Origin: CAZENU01 sp965117035
Lineage (GTDB): Bacteria > Chloroflexota > Dehalococcoidia > Lucifugimonadales > CAZENU01
Length of the DNA: 64,000 nucleotides
Assembly: GCA_965117035.1 (NCBI GenBank)
Contig: OZ220748.1
Span: 310,001-374,000, forward strand
Reading direction: 5' to 3'
Part shown: positions 57,298-64,000 of the stretch, in pieces
How positions within the stretch are numbered: position 1 is the stretch's first letter
Layout of the letters: each line of letters opens with the position of its first letter
Translations under genes and position numbers: made by a program
Notes under the pieces: model-generated
What the model was told of the DNA's origin: nothing
Database searches by the model: none
The model's input: only the letters and a program-made list of their open reading frames with translations

Positions 57298-58983
57298 ATG
57301 CCACCACAGTACGCCGTCGACATGGACCTGAACGTCAGGACGCCCATGCGGGACGGCGTGGAGCTGTCGTCCGACATCTACCTGCCGAGGGCGCGGGGGC
57401 CGTTCCCGACGGTGCTGATGCGGACGCCGTACAGCAACAACCAGGAGGTGATGATCGCCAGGGCGCGGGCGCTCGCCAACCAGGGCTACGCGTGCGTGCT
57501 TCAGGACATCCGCGGGCGCTGGGACTCGGACGGCGACTACTACCCGTTCGTCAACGACGGCGTGGACGGGTTCGACACGCAGGAGTGGATCGGCGCCCAG
57601 GAGTGGAGCAACGGCAAGATCGGCATGGCGGGCGGCTCCTACGTCGCCCTCGTCCAGTGGCAGAGCGCCGTGCACGGCAGCCGGCACCTGACGTGCATGG
57701 TGCCGCGCGTGATCGCAACCGACTTCTTCGGCGGGCTGGTCTTCCCCGGCGGCGCGTTCCAGCTCAACGTGCTCATCACGTGGGGGATGCGCACCAACGG
57801 ACGGACCGGCCAGAGCATCGAGTACCACGACTGGACGGAGGCGTTCAGGCACCTGCCGATGGTCCAGATGGACCGGCTCGCGGGCCGCGACCTGGACTTC
57901 TGGAAGGACTGGGTCGAGCACCCGACCTACGACGACTACTGGGAGGCGATGGACGTCGAGGGACGCTGGGACGAGATCGCGGCGCCGGCGTTCAACATGG
58001 GCGGCTGGTACGACCTGTACGCACCGGACACCTTCACGAACTTCAACGGCCTGCGGCTGCATGGGGGCACGCCGGAGGCCCGGCAGAGCAAGCTGATCGT
58101 AGGGCCGTGGCCCCACAGCCTGAGCGAGTCGTCCAAGACGGGCGACGTCGACTTCGGCGCGGGCTCGCTGGCCGACCTGGACGGGATGGAGACGCGCTGG
58201 TTCGACTACTGGCTGAAGGGGATCGACAACGGCATCGTCGACGAGCCTCCGCTGCGCCTGTTCATCATGGGCGTCAACGAGTGGCGGGACGAGCACGAGT
58301 GGCCGCTGGCGCGGACGGACTGGCAGAAGTGGTATCTCCACTCGGGCGGCGGCGCGAACAGCGTCCGCGGCGACGGCCGGCTGTCCTTGGACGCGCCCGG
58401 CGACGAACAGGCGGACCGGTACGTCTACGATCCGCGCTTCCCGGTGCAGACCATGGGCGGCGCGAACTGCTGCTCGAGCCACATCGTGCCGTGGGGGCCG
58501 TACGACCAGCGCAACGTCGAGATGCGGACGGACGTGCTCTGCTACACGTCGGAGCCGATGGAGCGGGACATGGAGGTGACGGGGCCGATCAGGGCGGTGC
58601 TGTACGCCGCCACCGACGGGCCGGACACCGACTGGACGGTCAAGCTGGTGGACGTGGCGCCCTCCGGCTACGCGATGAACCTGTGCGACGGCATCCTGCG
58701 CGCCCGGTACCGCGAGAGCCGCACCGATCCGACGCTGCTGACGCCGGGACAGGTCTACCGGTACGAGATCGAGGCCGGCGTGACCGGCAACGTCTTCAGG
58801 AAGGGCCACTCCGTGCGGATCGAGATATCGTCGTCGAACTTCCCGCGGTTCGACCGCAACCCGAACACCGGACACGCCTTCGGCAAGGACGTGGAGCTCA
58901 GGACAGCCCGCCAGACGGTGGAGCACTCCCGCGGCCATCCGTCCCACGTAGTGCTGCCGGTCATCCCGGCGGAGCAGCGATGA
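57298..58983 (+). CDS. CocE/NonD family hydrolase
   Basis: This 561-residue alpha/beta hydrolase with X-Pro dipeptidyl-peptidase-like C-terminal jelly roll: VRTPMRDGVELSSDIYLPRARGPFPTVLMRTPYSNN, nucleophile region GKIGMAGGSYVALVQW (Ser in GGSYVA, a variant of GxSYxG), RGRWDSDGDY, PAFNMGGWYDLY, VGPWPHSLSES (His), and a C-terminal domain ending RQTVEHSRGHPSHVVLPVIP. It cleaves esters or peptides such as cocaine, glutaryl-7-ACA or X-Pro substrates. Co-oriented with TfoX-like and monooxygenase genes. Confidence 0.9.
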   Translation: MPPQYAVDMDLNVRTPMRDGVELSSDIYLPRARGPFPTVLMRTPYSNNQEVMIARARALANQGYACVLQDIRGRWDSDGDYYPFVNDGVDGFDTQEWIGAQEWSNGKIGMAGGSYVALVQWQSAVHGSRHLTCMVPRVIATDFFGGLVFPGGAFQLNVLITWGMRTNGRTGQSIEYHDWTEAFRHLPMVQMDRLAGRDLDFWKDWVEHPTYDDYWEAMDVEGRWDEIAAPAFNMGGWYDLYAPDTFTNFNGLRLHGGTPEARQSKLIVGPWPHSLSESSKTGDVDFGAGSLADLDGMETRWFDYWLKGIDNGIVDEPPLRLFIMGVNEWRDEHEWPLARTDWQKWYLHSGGGANSVRGDGRLSLDAPGDEQADRYVYDPRFPVQTMGGANCCSSHIVPWGPYDQRNVEMRTDVLCYTSEPMERDMEVTGPIRAVLYAATDGPDTDWTVKLVDVAPSGYAMNLCDGILRARYRESRTDPTLLTPGQVYRYEIEAGVTGNVFRKGHSVRIEISSSNFPRFDRNPNTGHAFGKDVELRTARQTVEHSRGHPSHVVLPVIPAEQR

Positions 58984-59155
58984 GCAGCCTACTCCTGCGC
59001 CGGTTGCCGCGATGTGGCAAATATACGAGTGGGTTGCGTATGCTTCCCGCGGCCCACGGGGGAGGGCGGGTTTCAAACCCGCCGCTACGGTCTGGCAATT
59101 CGCGGCGTATTCAAGATGCAATGGCAGTGCTCCACTCCGTGAGCGAGGTGTCACC

Positions 59156-60262
59156 ATGAAAGCCGGACTGTTCCTGATGCCGTCTCACCCGCCCGAGCGC
59201 TCGATGTACGAGGCGCACCAGTTCGATCTCGACGTCATCGCCTATGCGGACGAGCTTGGTTACCAGGAGGCGTGGATAGGCGAGCACTTCACCGCGCCGT
59301 GGGAGCCGATACCGTCGCCGGACCTGATGATCGCGCAGGCGCTCATGCGCACGAAGAACATCAAGCTCGGCGCCGGGGCTCACCTGCTGCCGTACCACCA
59401 CCCGGCGGAGCTGGCGCTGCGCATAGCCTATCTCGACCATCTGGCGCAGGGCCGTCTGCTGGTCGGGATAGGGGCGGGCGGTCTGCAGACCGACGCGATC
59501 ATGTTCGACGTCGACTTCGACGAGGGCGAGAATCGGGAGATGACCCGGGAGGCGCTGCAGATCATGCTGATGCTGTGGGAGGGCGGCGAAGAGCCGAGGG
59601 AGATGAAGACGAAGCACTGGAAGGTCGCGGTCCCCGATCGGACTGAGTGGGAGTGGGCGAGCCTGAAGCACTTCATCACGCCGTTCCAGAAGCCGCACCC
59701 ACCCATCGGCGTCGCCGCGGCGAGCCCGGGCTCGGAAACGCTCAAGATCGCGGGCGAGCACGGCTATATCCCCATGAGCCTTGGCCTCGGGCCTGCCTAC
59801 ATCGCCAGCCACTGGGAGTCGGTGCTGGAGGGCGCGCAGCGGGGCAACAGGGAGCCGCCGTCCAGGAGCGAGTGGCGGCTCGTCCGCGACGTTTGGGTCG
59901 CGGACACCGACGAGGAGGCGCTCAGGGCCGCGCGCGAGGGCATGCTGTTCCGGGCGTGGTCCGAGTACCTGTTCCCGCTGTTCAACTACGGCCCGTACCC
60001 GCTCGTGGCGGGGATGAAGCACGACGAGAGTGTCGCCAACGAGGACATCGACCTGGAGTACATGCTCGAGCACCTGTGGCTCGTCGGCTCCCCGGACACG
60101 GTCGCGGGCAAGATCCGCAAGCTGTACGAGGCGGCCGGCGGCTTCGGCGTCATACTCGGGATGGTGCTGGACAACAGCGAGGACAGGGAGGGCTGGTTCA
60201 AGTCGATGCGCCTGTTCTCGGAAGAGGTGCTGCCACGCGTCGCCGACCTGACCGGCGACTAG
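59156..60262 (+). CDS. LLM class flavin-dependent monooxygenase (LuxA-like, long type)
   Basis: This 368-residue protein starts MKAGLFLMPSHPPERSMYEAHQFDLDVIAYADELGYQEAWIGEHFTAPWEPIPSPDLMIAQAL, the signature of bacterial luciferase alpha-like/nitrilotriacetate-type monooxygenases. It has LPYHHPAELALRIAYLDHLAQGRLLVGIGAGG and the C-terminal VGSPDTVAGKIRKLYEAAGGFG. It needs reduced FMN. The amidohydrolase 8 bases downstream is probably co-transcribed. The gap before it (58984-59155) has the palindrome GGCGGGTTTcaAACCCGCC. Confidence 0.9.
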   Translation: MKAGLFLMPSHPPERSMYEAHQFDLDVIAYADELGYQEAWIGEHFTAPWEPIPSPDLMIAQALMRTKNIKLGAGAHLLPYHHPAELALRIAYLDHLAQGRLLVGIGAGGLQTDAIMFDVDFDEGENREMTREALQIMLMLWEGGEEPREMKTKHWKVAVPDRTEWEWASLKHFITPFQKPHPPIGVAAASPGSETLKIAGEHGYIPMSLGLGPAYIASHWESVLEGAQRGNREPPSRSEWRLVRDVWVADTDEEALRAAREGMLFRAWSEYLFPLFNYGPYPLVAGMKHDESVANEDIDLEYMLEHLWLVGSPDTVAGKIRKLYEAAGGFGVILGMVLDNSEDREGWFKSMRLFSEEVLPRVADLTGD

Positions 60263-60269
60263 GTACGCC

Positions 60270-61115
60270 GTGGGCGAGGTAGACCTGCACTTCCGGCCGT
60301 CGGTGCCGGTGTTCGACGCGAACATGGCGCTCGGGCGGCACCACGACCGGCGAGTGCTGTTCGACTCGGCGGAGGACGCGCTGCGGGAGATGGACCGCGC
60401 CGGCGTCGAGCGGGCGCTGGTCTACTCGACGGTGGCGGCGACCGATCCGGTCGGCGGCAACGAGTGGCTGGAGGCGACGCTGGCGTCTGAGCCGAGGCTC
60501 GTGCCGCAACTGATCGCGAGCCCGCCGCGGGACGACGTGGAGCAGTTCGCGGCGTTCATGGAGGCGGGCAGGGCGTCGTCGATGCGCATGCTGCCCGCGC
60601 TGCACGGGTATCCGCTGCGCCGGTGGATGGTCGCGGAGTGGCTCGAGTGGGCGTCCGGCGCGTGCGTGCCGGTGTGGCTGCCGGTCAACTTCGGCGCGCC
60701 GAAGCGGGGAGAGGTGGGCAGCTATCTCGACGAGTTCGACCCGTCGGCGCTGTACGAAACGTTGTCGGACTTCCCGGATCTGTCCGTCGTATTAACGGAG
60801 GTGCAGTATGCGCAGGCGCCCTGGGCGCTGGGGCTGCTGAAGGCGCTGCCGAACCTGTACATCGAGATTTCGCGCTTCGTCAGCACCGACGGGGTGGCGA
60901 AGCTGCTCCGCATCGCGGGCGAGTCGCGGGTGCTGTTCGGTTCACGGTTCCCGGACTCGCCGCTGGCGGCGCAGCTATACCACCTGCATCGGTACGGGCT
61001 GCCCGAGTCGACGCTGCGGGCGATATGTGGCGGCAACTTGGAGCGGCTGCTGGGCCTCTTTCCTCCCTCCCCTGGCGGGAGGGAGTTAGAGGGAGGGGGA
61101 ACACCCGCGCCATGA
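60270..61115 (+). CDS. TIM-barrel amidohydrolase-like protein with repeat-encoded C-terminus
   Basis: This 281-residue protein of the amidohydrolase-2 type begins VPVFDANMALGRHHDRRVLFDSAEDALREMDRAGVERALVYST; the usual N-terminal HxH is absent (DAN). ICGGNLERLLGL is the standard C-terminal helix. The final residues FPPSPGGRELEGGGTPAP are encoded by the GGGAGGG palindrome of the adjoining repeat island, so the original stop was probably lost. The stop overlaps the DUF559 pseudogene start (ATGA). Confidence 0.8.
   Translation: MGEVDLHFRPSVPVFDANMALGRHHDRRVLFDSAEDALREMDRAGVERALVYSTVAATDPVGGNEWLEATLASEPRLVPQLIASPPRDDVEQFAAFMEAGRASSMRMLPALHGYPLRRWMVAEWLEWASGACVPVWLPVNFGAPKRGEVGSYLDEFDPSALYETLSDFPDLSVVLTEVQYAQAPWALGLLKALPNLYIEISRFVSTDGVAKLLRIAGESRVLFGSRFPDSPLAAQLYHLHRYGLPESTLRAICGGNLERLLGLFPPSPGGRELEGGGTPAP
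61066..61106. repeat. GGGAGGG palindrome at the edge of the repeat island
   Basis: CCCTCCCCTGGCGGGAGGG followed by AGTTAGAGGGAGGGGG. It recurs before each DUF559 copy, at 61557-61593 and 63441-63477. Confidence 0.8.
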
Positions 61116-61506
61116 GGAAGGTCGTCACGCAGACTGAGCGGGCTCGTGAACTACGGCGGCAGCAGCCGGACGCCGAGAGAGTCCTGTGGGCCCATCTCCG
61201 GAGCAAGCGGATGTATGGGCTGAAGTTCCGGCGGCAGCAGCCGATTGGACCCTACATTGTGGACTTCATCAGCTTGAGTTGAGGCTTGTCGTCGAGGTGG
61301 ATGGCGGGCAACACGATCAGCCGGACCTTCGCGCCGCGGATGACGAGCGGACGTTGTGGCTCGAGCGTAACGGGTTCCGGGTGCTGCGATTTTGGAACAA
61401 CGAGGTGCTGGCAAACCTGGAGGGGGTGTGGGATCGGATTTCCCGAGCGGCTGTCCGGGGCGATCACCCTCACCCCAGCCCTCTCCCGTCGAGGGAGAGG
61501 GGGTAA
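61112..61506 (+). pseudogene. DUF559 endonuclease-like gene, copy 1, frameshifted
   Basis: The frame begins RKVVTQTERARELRRQQPDAERVLWAHLRSKRMYGLKFRRQQPIGPYIVDFISL. One base is missing near 61.28 kb compared with copies 2 and 3, ending the frame early. The rest (LVVEVDGGQHDQPDLRAADDERTLWLERNGFRVLRFWNNEVL) continues in another frame. Confidence 0.85.
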
Positions 61507-61593
61507 GAGGCTGCAGACCAGCCCTCTCTCGTCAAGGGAGAGAGGATCGGATCGTTCTCCCTCCCCTGGCGGGAGGGAGTTAGAGGGAGGGGG
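61464..61593. repeat. Palindrome block between DUF559 copies 1 and 2
   Basis: It contains CCCTCACCCCAGCCCTCTCCCGTCGAGGGAGAGGG, a partial second copy CCCTCTCTCGTCAAGGGAGAG and the GGGAGGG palindrome. The first part encodes the shared C-terminal HPHPSPLPSRERG of the DUF559 proteins. Confidence 0.8.
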
Positions 61594-62001
61594 ATGACAC
61601 CCACTATGGGCAGGGTCGTCAGTCGGACCGAACGGGCTCGTGAACTACGGCGGCAGCAGACGGATGCCGAAAGAGTCCTGTGGGCCCATCTCCGGAGCAA
61701 GCGGATGTTTGGGCTGAGATTCCGGCGGCAGCAGCCGATTGGACCCTACATTGTGGACTTCGTTAGCCTCGAGCGTCGACTGGTTGTCGAGGTGGATGGC
61801 GGGCAACACGATCAGCCGGACGTTCGCGCCGCGGATGACGAGCGGACGTTGTGGCTCGAGCGTAACGGGTTCCGGGTGCTGCGATTTTGGAACAACGAGG
61901 TGCTGGCAAACCTGGACGGGGTGTGGGAGCGGATTTCCCGAGCGGCTGACCGAGGCGATCACCCTCACCCCAGCCCTCTCCCGTCGAGGGAGAGGGGGTA
62001 A
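61594..62001 (+). CDS. DUF559 endonuclease-domain protein, copy 2
   Basis: This 135-residue protein has TERARELRRQQTDAERVLWAHLRSKRMFGLRFRRQQPIGPYIVDFVSLERRLVVEVDGGQHDQPDVRAADDERTLWLERNGFRVLRFWNNEVL. IVDFVSLERRLVVEVDGGQH is the catalytic D...ExD core of the restriction-endonuclease-like (Vsr-type) fold. The role of this family is not established. The C-terminus (HPHPSPLPSRERG) comes from the flanking palindrome. GGAGGGGG precedes the ATG. Substitutions such as FG/LR for YG/LK separate it from copy 3. Confidence 0.88.
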   Translation: MTPTMGRVVSRTERARELRRQQTDAERVLWAHLRSKRMFGLRFRRQQPIGPYIVDFVSLERRLVVEVDGGQHDQPDVRAADDERTLWLERNGFRVLRFWNNEVLANLDGVWERISRAADRGDHPHPSPLPSRERG

Positions 62002-62011
62002 GAGGCTACAC

Positions 62012-63312
62012 TGTGCAACCGGGGACATGGGTAACACCTAAACCGGGCACTTGGGTAACAGTTTGGTAGGGGTATGCAGCACATGACCGGCGTGGTCGTC
62101 CAACAGCCCGATGCTGAGCGGGCCATAGATGACCGTCCAGTACCTGGGGTCCTGCTGCACCAGCCCGACCGGCTCACCCTTGAGCGCCTCGCTCAGGTAT
62201 ACCAGTCCTCCGTTCCACTTGATCTGGCCGTTCGTTCTCACCCTTCGGACCGTGACTCCGCTTGCGTACTCTGGCGACTCTGCCCGTCGGGGATACTCCC
62301 GGTGCGACGGTCGGTACACGCTAGATGGAGGCTGCTGGCCAAGCGCCTCGTGCGGCCGCACCTCGTTGTAGTCGTTCCTGAAGGTGTCGAACGCCCTCTG
62401 CTGGCTCCGCTCGTTCGGCTGCGGCGGGGACGCCGTCTCCTCATCGAGCGTTCTGTGAAACCTCTCCTGCCTGCCGTTCTGCTCCGGGTGGCCGGGTTCG
62501 ATGCGCTCCGGGATGATCCCCAGCTTGATCCACCAGATCGACAGAGTCGTCAGCCCTCCCAGACCGACGCTGGCGAACGGCGGGCCGTTGTCGGTGCGGA
62601 TCGTCCGAGGAAGTCCGTACTCCCGAAACACTCTGTCGATCACCCGTCGCACCTGAGCTGTCCTCGGCTGGGCCAGACCGGCGCACGCCAGCAGGTAGCG
62701 CGACGCCGCGTCCTGGACGGTAAGCGGGTCGACCCGCTTACCGTCTCCGGTGCGGAACCACCCCTTGAAGTCTATGCACCACACATCGTTGGCATCTATC
62801 GCCTCGGCGAACGGCTCGCTCCACGGGGCGGTGCTCCTGCGGCGGCGCCTCCGCTTGACCAGGCCGGCCTGGTCGAGGATCGCCCCTGCGGTGCTCGGAG
62901 CCGGCCAGGGCGCCTCGGGCGCCTCAGCTCGCAGCCAGGCCACCAGCTTCTTGGGACCCCACGTCGGACGGGCTCGCTTAGCCTCGATCAACTGCCTTGC
63001 CACCTCAGGGCTCGTCGCGTTCGGATGCGAGTGCGGTGCGCTGATACGGTCGCCCAGACCCTCGTAGCCGTCCTCCTTGAATCGGTTGATCCGCTTGTAG
63101 CCCGTCTTCCGGCTGATTCCGAATCGGCGGCACAGCTCCGAAACGGACTCTTCCCCCATCGACCACCTCTCTATGAACACTCTCTGCTCACAGGCCGCGC
63201 TAGACTCGTTCCAGGGCATCACATGACTCCTCATAAGAATTGCTCCCATTTTGGAATAATGTGTTACCCAGGTGCCCGGTCTACCTGTTACCAATGTACC
63301 CGGTCTGTACCC
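62012..63312 (-). mobile_element. IS481-family insertion sequence
   Basis: A transposase gene is flanked by imperfect inverted ends of about 50 bases, each with two ACCGGGNAC...GGTAACA units: left 62012-62061, right near 63255-63312. It sits between DUF559 copies 2 and 3 within the palindrome array. A target duplication could not be defined by eye. Confidence 0.8.
62038..63234 (-). CDS. IS481-family transposase
   Basis: This 398-residue DDE transposase has an N-terminal helix-turn-helix (SVSELCRRFGISRKTGYKRINRFKEDG) and an rve integrase core: first Asp in VWCIDFKGWFRTGDGKRVDPL, second Asp in IRTDNGPPFAS and Glu in PGHPEQNGRQERFHRTL. It has a C-terminal DUF-type beta domain with WNGGLVYLSEALKGEPVG. 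No frameshift is seen, so the element could be active. The ATG at 63234 has GGGAG 8 bases upstream. Confidence 0.92.
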   Translation of the reverse strand: MRSHVMPWNESSAACEQRVFIERWSMGEESVSELCRRFGISRKTGYKRINRFKEDGYEGLGDRISAPHSHPNATSPEVARQLIEAKRARPTWGPKKLVAWLRAEAPEAPWPAPSTAGAILDQAGLVKRRRRRRSTAPWSEPFAEAIDANDVWCIDFKGWFRTGDGKRVDPLTVQDAASRYLLACAGLAQPRTAQVRRVIDRVFREYGLPRTIRTDNGPPFASVGLGGLTTLSIWWIKLGIIPERIEPGHPEQNGRQERFHRTLDEETASPPQPNERSQQRAFDTFRNDYNEVRPHEALGQQPPSSVYRPSHREYPRRAESPEYASGVTVRRVRTNGQIKWNGGLVYLSEALKGEPVGLVQQDPRYWTVIYGPLSIGLLDDHAGHVLHTPTKLLPKCPV

Positions 63313-63477
63313 ACCCCAGCCCTCTCCCGTCGAGGGAGAGGGGGTAAGAGGCCGCAGACCAGCCCTCTCCCGTCGAGGGAGAGGGGGTAAGAGGCTGCAG
63401 TCCAGCCCTCTCTCGTCAAGGGAGAGAGGATCGGATCGTTCTCCCTCCCCTGGCGGGAGGGAGTTAGAGGGAGGGGG
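63311..63477. repeat. Palindrome block between IS481 and DUF559 copy 3
   Basis: Two copies of CCCTCTCCCGTCGAGGGAGAGGG, one of CCCTCTCTCGTCAAGGGAGAG and one of the GGGAGGG palindrome in tandem at intervals of about 40-50 bases. Confidence 0.8.
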
Positions 63478-63885
63478 ATGACACCCGCTATGGGCAGGGT
63501 CGTCAGTCGGACCGAACGGGCTCGTGAACTACGGCGGCAGCAGACGGATGCCGAAGGAGTCCTGTGGGCCCATCTCCGGAGCAAGCGGATGTATGGGCTG
63601 AAGTTCCGGCGGCAGCAGCCGATTGGACCCTACATTGTGGACTTCGTTAGCCTCGAGCGTCGACTGGTTGTCGAGGTGGATGGCGGGCAACACGATCAGC
63701 CGGACCTTCGCGCCGCGGATGACGAGCGGACGTTGTGGCTCGAGCGTAACGGGTTCCGGGTGCTGCGATTTTGGAACAACGAGGTGCTGGCAAACCTGGA
63801 GGGGGTGTGGGAGCAGATTTCCCGAGCGGCTGACGGGGGAGATCACCCTCACCCCAGCCCTCTCCCGTCGAGGGAGAAGGGGTAA
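63478..63885 (+). CDS. DUF559 endonuclease-domain protein, copy 3
   Basis: This 135-residue protein is nearly identical to copy 2 (TERARELRRQQTDAEGVLWAHLRSKRMYGLKFRRQQPIGPYIVDFVSLERRLVVEVDGGQH). It has the same repeat-encoded tail (HPHPSPLPSREKG). The catalytic core is intact. The ATG is preceded by GGAGGGGG from the palindrome. Confidence 0.88.
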   Translation: MTPAMGRVVSRTERARELRRQQTDAEGVLWAHLRSKRMYGLKFRRQQPIGPYIVDFVSLERRLVVEVDGGQHDQPDLRAADDERTLWLERNGFRVLRFWNNEVLANLEGVWEQISRAADGGDHPHPSPLPSREKG

Positions 63886-64000
63886 GAGGCCGCAGACCAG
63901 CCCGCTCCCGTCGAGGGAGAGGGGGTAAGAGGCTGCAGTCCAGCCCCCTCCCGTCGAGGGAGAGGGGTAGGATTGTTCTCCCTCCCTTGGCGGGAGGGAG
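63846..64000. repeat. Palindrome block at the window end
   Basis: Three further CCCTCTCCCGTCGAGGGAGA/GGGG units and the beginning of another CCCTCCCTTGGCGGGAGGGAG, suggesting that a further DUF559-type copy may follow. Confidence 0.75.

Noticed and set aside
61464..64000. CRISPR-like array in the regularly spaced palindromes
   Set aside because: Units are palindromic, spaced irregularly, have no unique spacers of equal length and no cas genes; they border DUF559 genes instead.
1..64000. tRNA, rRNA and riboswitch genes
   Set aside because: No cloverleaf-like, rRNA-like or known riboswitch-like sequence was noticed in the intergenic regions; a covariance-model search was not possible.

Overview
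The window is a GC-rich bacterial chromosome segment, most likely from an uncultivated Chloroflexota (Dehalococcoidia / SAR202-like). That placement is an inference from content: a DUF503 protein, hflK/hflC, a dnaX-ybaB-recR-recO block, families of Gfo/Idh/MocA oxidoreductases, two luciferase-like monooxygenases, a CocE-type hydrolase, amidohydrolases, many lipoproteins, and frequent GTG and TTG starts. No rRNA, tRNA, CRISPR array or replication origin was seen.

Layout. 0-8.8 kb: the start of a short-chain dehydrogenase, DUF503, a ThDP enzyme, an unknown protein with a probable leaderless promoter, a sarcosine-oxidase-like flavoprotein with a Gfo/Idh/MocA partner, hflK and hflC (HflC has an extra C-terminal domain), and an exported protein ending in an LPATG-type anchor. 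9-13.3 kb: five tandem PEBP (YbhB/YbcL) lipoproteins, read from two recognisable sigma70-type promoters. 13.4-17.4 kb: ybeY and the housekeeping operon dnaX-ybaB-recR-recO, closed by a hairpin. 17.4-19.2 kb: five very small membrane or zinc-ribbon genes, two of them under 60 codons. 19.4-22.6 kb: a sensor kinase fused to a complete OmpR-type regulator, and a ribbon-helix-helix/PIN toxin-antitoxin pair. 22.7-32 kb: a catabolic block with an oxidoreductase, penicillin-acylase-type Ntn hydrolase, beta-propeller protein, polysaccharide deacetylase, a sixth PEBP lipoprotein and an oligopeptide-type substrate-binding lipoprotein. 32.3-34.7 kb: three more PEBP lipoproteins.

34.7-43.2 kb is the most disturbed part. 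It holds decayed C-terminal fragments of a DUF1800 gene and a hydroxyisobutyrate-dehydrogenase gene whose intact versions lie 2.5-3.5 kb further on, a lipoprotein gene between near-perfect inverted repeats, a two-gene unit ending in a HEPN/PaREP1-like protein, a divergent HhH-GPD-like protein, a broken metallophosphoesterase, an IS5 fragment and a frameshifted IS1380 transposase. 43.2-61 kb is again mostly metabolic (gamma carbonic anhydrase, D-aminoacylase, two glycosidase-like propellers, an orphan xanthine-dehydrogenase large subunit, two flavin monooxygenases, an ABC-2 exporter, a CocE-type hydrolase, a TIM-barrel amidohydrolase). It is interrupted at 47.2-48.7 kb by a less GC-rich two-gene unit, an AAA ATPase overlapping a PD-(D/E)XK-like nuclease. 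This is the best candidate here for an undescribed (probably defence) system. 61-64 kb is a repeat island: three copies of a DUF559 endonuclease gene (one frameshifted) among GGGAGAGGG-type palindromes, split by an IS481 element.

Regulation. Many genes share an extended -10 (TGN-TANNNT) with little visible -35. A few have near-consensus -35/-10 pairs. A 30-bp ATCCACTA-rich element sits just upstream of a TGCTAG-type -10 both before hflK and before the ABC exporter, 50 kb apart.
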